A DNA stretch of 64,000 bases from Prado023 sp963774745 (GTDB lineage: Bacteria; Actinomycetota; Actinomycetes; S36-B12; CAIYMF01): positions 1-64,000 of the forward strand of contig CAVZGE010000001.1 in NCBI GenBank assembly GCA_963774745.1, given 5' to 3'. Each line of letters starts with the position of its first letter. The stretch's first letter is position 1. The notes under the pieces are model-generated. The model was not told where the DNA came from and ran no database searches. It saw only the letters and a list, made by a program, of their open reading frames with translations. Made by a program: the position numbers and the translations under genes. Shown one piece after another: positions 61,612 through 64,000 of this stretch.

Positions 61612-63354
61612 ATGGACGTCGACCTGGACCACGAGCGCTGCTACCGCGCTGTCGCGAGTCGGGACGCCCGGTTCGACGGATCCTTCTACACCGCCGTGCG
61701 CACGACCGGTATCTACTGCCGCCCGAGCTGCCCGGCGATCACCCCGAAGCGCGGGAACGTCACCTTCTTCCGGACGGCCGCCGCTGCGCAGCGCGACGGG
61801 TTCCGGGCGTGCCGACGGTGCCGCCCGGATGCGGTGCCCGGATCGCCGGAGTGGAACGTGCGCGGCGACGTCGTGGCCCGCTCGATGCGACTGGTCGCCG
61901 ACGGCGCCGTCGAGCGGATCGGGGTCGCGGGGATCGCTGCTGCGCTGGGCTACAGCGAGCGGCACCTGAACCGACTCGTGACCGAGGAGCTCGGGGCGGG
62001 GCTGCTGGCGATCGGCCGCACGCAGCGGGCGCACACCGCCCGGATCCTGCTGGAGACCACCGACCTGCCCGCCAGCGAGGTGGCGTGGGCCGCGGGGTTC
62101 GGCAGCATCCGGTCGTTCAACGACACGATTGCAGCGGTGTATGGCGAGTCGCCCACGAGGCTGCGGGCGCGCCGCGCGCTGGGTGCGGGGCGCACCGCAC
62201 CGCACGCCGGACCGCGGTCGGGCTCCCCAGCGCCGGCGGCCGTCCACGCCCCGATCCGGGTGCGGCTCGCGACCCGAGCGCCGTTCGACGCCGCCGCACT
62301 GCTGGTCTTCCTCGGCCATCGCGCGGTCGTCGGACTCGAGGAGTGGGACGGCCAGACGTACCGGCGGGCGATCAGCCTCCCGCACGGGCACGCGACGGTG
62401 GCGTGCCGGGCGACGCCCGGCGGCCTGACGGCCGAGTTCCGCCTGGCCGACCTGCGTGACCTGGCCCCGGCGGTGGCCCGGGTGCGCAGGCTCTTCGACC
62501 TCGACGCCGATCCGGCCGCCGTCACAGACGTCCTGGGGGCCGACCCGGTGCTCGCCCCGCTCGTGGCTGCCCGTGCGGGCCTGCGGATCCCCGGTACGGT
62601 CGACCCGCACGAGATCGTGGTCCGGGCGATCGTCGGCCAGCAGGTCAGCGTGGCGGGTGCGGCAACGGTCGTGGGACGGCTGGTGGCCGCGCACGGCGAG
62701 CCGCTGGGGTTCGCCGACCCCACGGTGACCCACGCCTTCCCGACCGTCGATCGGCTGGCTGCCGCCGACCCGTCGGGGCTGCACATGCCCCGGGCGCGGG
62801 GTGCTGCCCTGGTGGGCGTGTGCCGGGCCCTGGCCGAGGGCGACCTGGTTCTGGACCCGGGAGTGGACCGGTCGGGGATCGGTGCGGAGCTGCAGTCCCG
62901 CCCGGGGATCGGGCCCTGGACCGCGGCCTACATCGCGATGCGCGGACTCGGCGACCCTGACGTGATGCTGGCCGGTGACCTCGGGGTGCGCCACGCGGTG
63001 GCGGCCCTGGGCGGTGACGACCGGCCGCCGGAGATCGAGCGCACCGCGCGCACCTGGCGTCCCTGGCGGTCCTACGCGGTGGCGCACCTGTGGGCCAGCC
63101 TCGAGCCGACCGTGCAGGATGCAGGGGGCGCGCCCAGTGGCTGGGCGCCCGCGGGGGATCCCGGTCCCGGCGCCCTGCCCGGGCCAGGGAGCCCGGGTCC
63201 CGGCACCCGACCTGGGGCAGGGGGCACGGGTCCCGGCACCCGACCTGGGGCAGGGGGCCCAGGTCCCGACCGCGTACGGCGCAGCTCGGGCAGGACCGGC
63301 TCACGATCGTCGACGAACTCCCCGCCGCGGCGGGCCGCACGGAAGGTGACCTGA
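61612..63354 (+). CDS. Ada-type regulator fused to AlkA 3-methyladenine glycosylase
   Basis: 580 residues from the ATG at 61612. Residues 5-75: Ada N-terminal zinc domain with the four cysteines in GIYCRPSCPA and ACRRCRP. Residues 85-190: AraC-type helix-turn-helix (VAGIAAALGYSERHLNRLV, VAWAAGFGSIRSFNDTIAAV). Residues 205-510: AlkA glycosylase with RAIVGQQVSVAGAATVVGRL and the HhH plus catalytic aspartate region PGIGPWTAAYIAMRGLGDPD. The final 70 residues are Gly/Pro-rich repeats. It would sense methyl phosphotriesters and also excise alkylated bases. Overlaps ogt by 1-3 bp. Confidence 0.9.
   Translation: MDVDLDHERCYRAVASRDARFDGSFYTAVRTTGIYCRPSCPAITPKRGNVTFFRTAAAAQRDGFRACRRCRPDAVPGSPEWNVRGDVVARSMRLVADGAVERIGVAGIAAALGYSERHLNRLVTEELGAGLLAIGRTQRAHTARILLETTDLPASEVAWAAGFGSIRSFNDTIAAVYGESPTRLRARRALGAGRTAPHAGPRSGSPAPAAVHAPIRVRLATRAPFDAAALLVFLGHRAVVGLEEWDGQTYRRAISLPHGHATVACRATPGGLTAEFRLADLRDLAPAVARVRRLFDLDADPAAVTDVLGADPVLAPLVAARAGLRIPGTVDPHEIVVRAIVGQQVSVAGAATVVGRLVAAHGEPLGFADPTVTHAFPTVDRLAAADPSGLHMPRARGAALVGVCRALAEGDLVLDPGVDRSGIGAELQSRPGIGPWTAAYIAMRGLGDPDVMLAGDLGVRHAVAALGGDDRPPEIERTARTWRPWRSYAVAHLWASLEPTVQDAGGAPSGWAPAGDPGPGALPGPGSPGPGTRPGAGGTGPGTRPGAGGPGPDRVRRSSGRTGSRSSTNSPPRRAARKVT
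63194..63259 (+). repeat. 33-bp tandem repeat in the Ada/AlkA C-terminal tail
   Basis: Two units of 33 bp beginning CGGGTCCCGGCACCCGACCT (63194 and 63227), plus a partial third. In-frame, they encode the GPGTRPGAGG repeats. Copy number may vary between strains. Confidence 0.75.
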
Positions 63355-63956
63355 TGACCAGCACCACACCGCCCAGCCTCCACGGAGCGCAGACCCTGCG
63401 CCGCCGGACGATGAGCACGCCCATCGGGCCGCTCGAGCTGGTGGCCGGGCCCGCCGGGCTGCGAGCCGTGCTGTGGCCCGGCGAGGACGGATCCCGCGTG
63501 GCCCGGGCACTGGGAACCGTCGACGCCGGGCGGGGGAAGGGGCCGGGTGCTGGCCCGGCGGCCGGGGCGGGAACCGAGGTGGCAGCGGACGTGCGCCGGG
63601 CGGAGGCCCACCTGGACGCTGCCCAGGTGCAGCTCGCGGAGTACCTCGCCGGGACGCGCCAGGACTTCGACCTGGCCCTCGACCCGGCAGGCACGGGCTT
63701 CCAGCTCCGGGCATGGAGTGTCCTTCGGGGCATCCCCTACGGCCGGACCATCAGCTACGGGGAGCAGGCCGCCGCACTGGGGGACCCAGGGGCTGCCCGC
63801 GCGGTTGGGGCCGCGAACGGGCGCAATCCCCTGTCGATAGTCGTCCCGTGCCATCGGGTGGTCGCCGCGTCCGGTGCGCTCACCGGCTTCGCCGGCGGCC
63901 TGGACATCAAGGTGTGGCTGCTCGATCACGAACGGGCCGTCCTCGCCGGGCGGTGA
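63354..63956 (+). CDS. ogt: methylated-DNA-protein cysteine methyltransferase
   Basis: 200 residues from an ATG that overlaps the preceding stop (TGATG). GFQLRAWSVLRGIPYGRTIS then YGEQAAALGDPGAARAVGAA with NGRNPLSIVVPCHRVVAASG carries the acceptor cysteine in PCHRV. Transfers O6-methyl groups from guanine to itself. Coupled to the Ada/AlkA gene, so likely induced by methylation damage. An unusual Gly/Ala-rich insert lies near residues 60-75. Confidence 0.93.
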   Translation: MTSTTPPSLHGAQTLRRRTMSTPIGPLELVAGPAGLRAVLWPGEDGSRVARALGTVDAGRGKGPGAGPAAGAGTEVAADVRRAEAHLDAAQVQLAEYLAGTRQDFDLALDPAGTGFQLRAWSVLRGIPYGRTISYGEQAAALGDPGAARAVGAANGRNPLSIVVPCHRVVAASGALTGFAGGLDIKVWLLDHERAVLAGR

Positions 63957-64000
63957 CCGGCGGGAACCTCGCGCCTGTTCCGGTCGAATGGGGGGTGCCG

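Overview
The window is high-GC DNA (about 70% by eye) from an actinobacterium. The evidence is a WhiB-family regulator, DUF3039, DUF2017 next to clpS, DUF3618, the two-domain LysX, a GTP-type PEP carboxykinase, small secreted cell-wall-hydrolase-like proteins, many GTG starts, and many genes whose -10 box sits 6-7 nt before the start codon (leaderless transcription). The gene order clpS-DUF2017-murI-MBL-rph-rdgB-tRNA-Leu-bcp-DUF3618-thrE-groES-like-tRNA-Lys-lysX resembles what I recall of actinomycete chromosomes. I cannot name the genus.

Positions 1-24000 form an accessory, partly decaying region. It starts with small membrane proteins, then a large secreted polymorphic-toxin-like protein (vWA, calcium-binding TSP3 repeats, pretoxin segment, C-terminal PD-(D/E)XK-like nuclease) that overlaps a candidate immunity gene by 4 bp. 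Next come a RelBE module, an HAD phosphatase, a membrane-protein operon beside a broken MalT-type LuxR regulator, a membrane-anchored DnaJ-like protein, a VOC protein, HicAB, HigBA and VapBC modules with several broken genes, an orphan AAA+ ATPase and another hicB remnant. A dispersed repeat of about 34 bp occurs at least four times, always in the same orientation, and only in this region.

Positions 24000-35000 hold DNA repair (HhH-GPD), two tandem secreted cell-wall-hydrolase-like proteins, a minimal metallopeptidase, a eukaryote-style double-length phosphofructokinase, an amidase, PEP carboxykinase and ornithine carbamoyltransferase. Upper glycolysis and gluconeogenesis are therefore represented side by side. 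The amidase and pckG each carry one frameshift.

Positions 35000-64000 are core chromosome: whiB, DUF3039, GH18, a PLP enzyme, DUF2017-clpS-murI, MBL-rph-rdgB (a tightly coupled RNA and nucleotide housekeeping operon), three tRNAs (Leu, Lys, His), Rrf2, Bcp, a split ThrE exporter, a GroES-like protein, lysX, orn, a CBS protein, GH20, a membrane-embedded spermidine-synthase-like protein, an APH-like kinase plus acyl-CoA dehydrogenase pair with a divergent SDR, and an Ada/AlkA plus Ogt alkylation-repair operon.

Most intergenic gaps are short. Where a longer stretch has no gene I say what I see in it.
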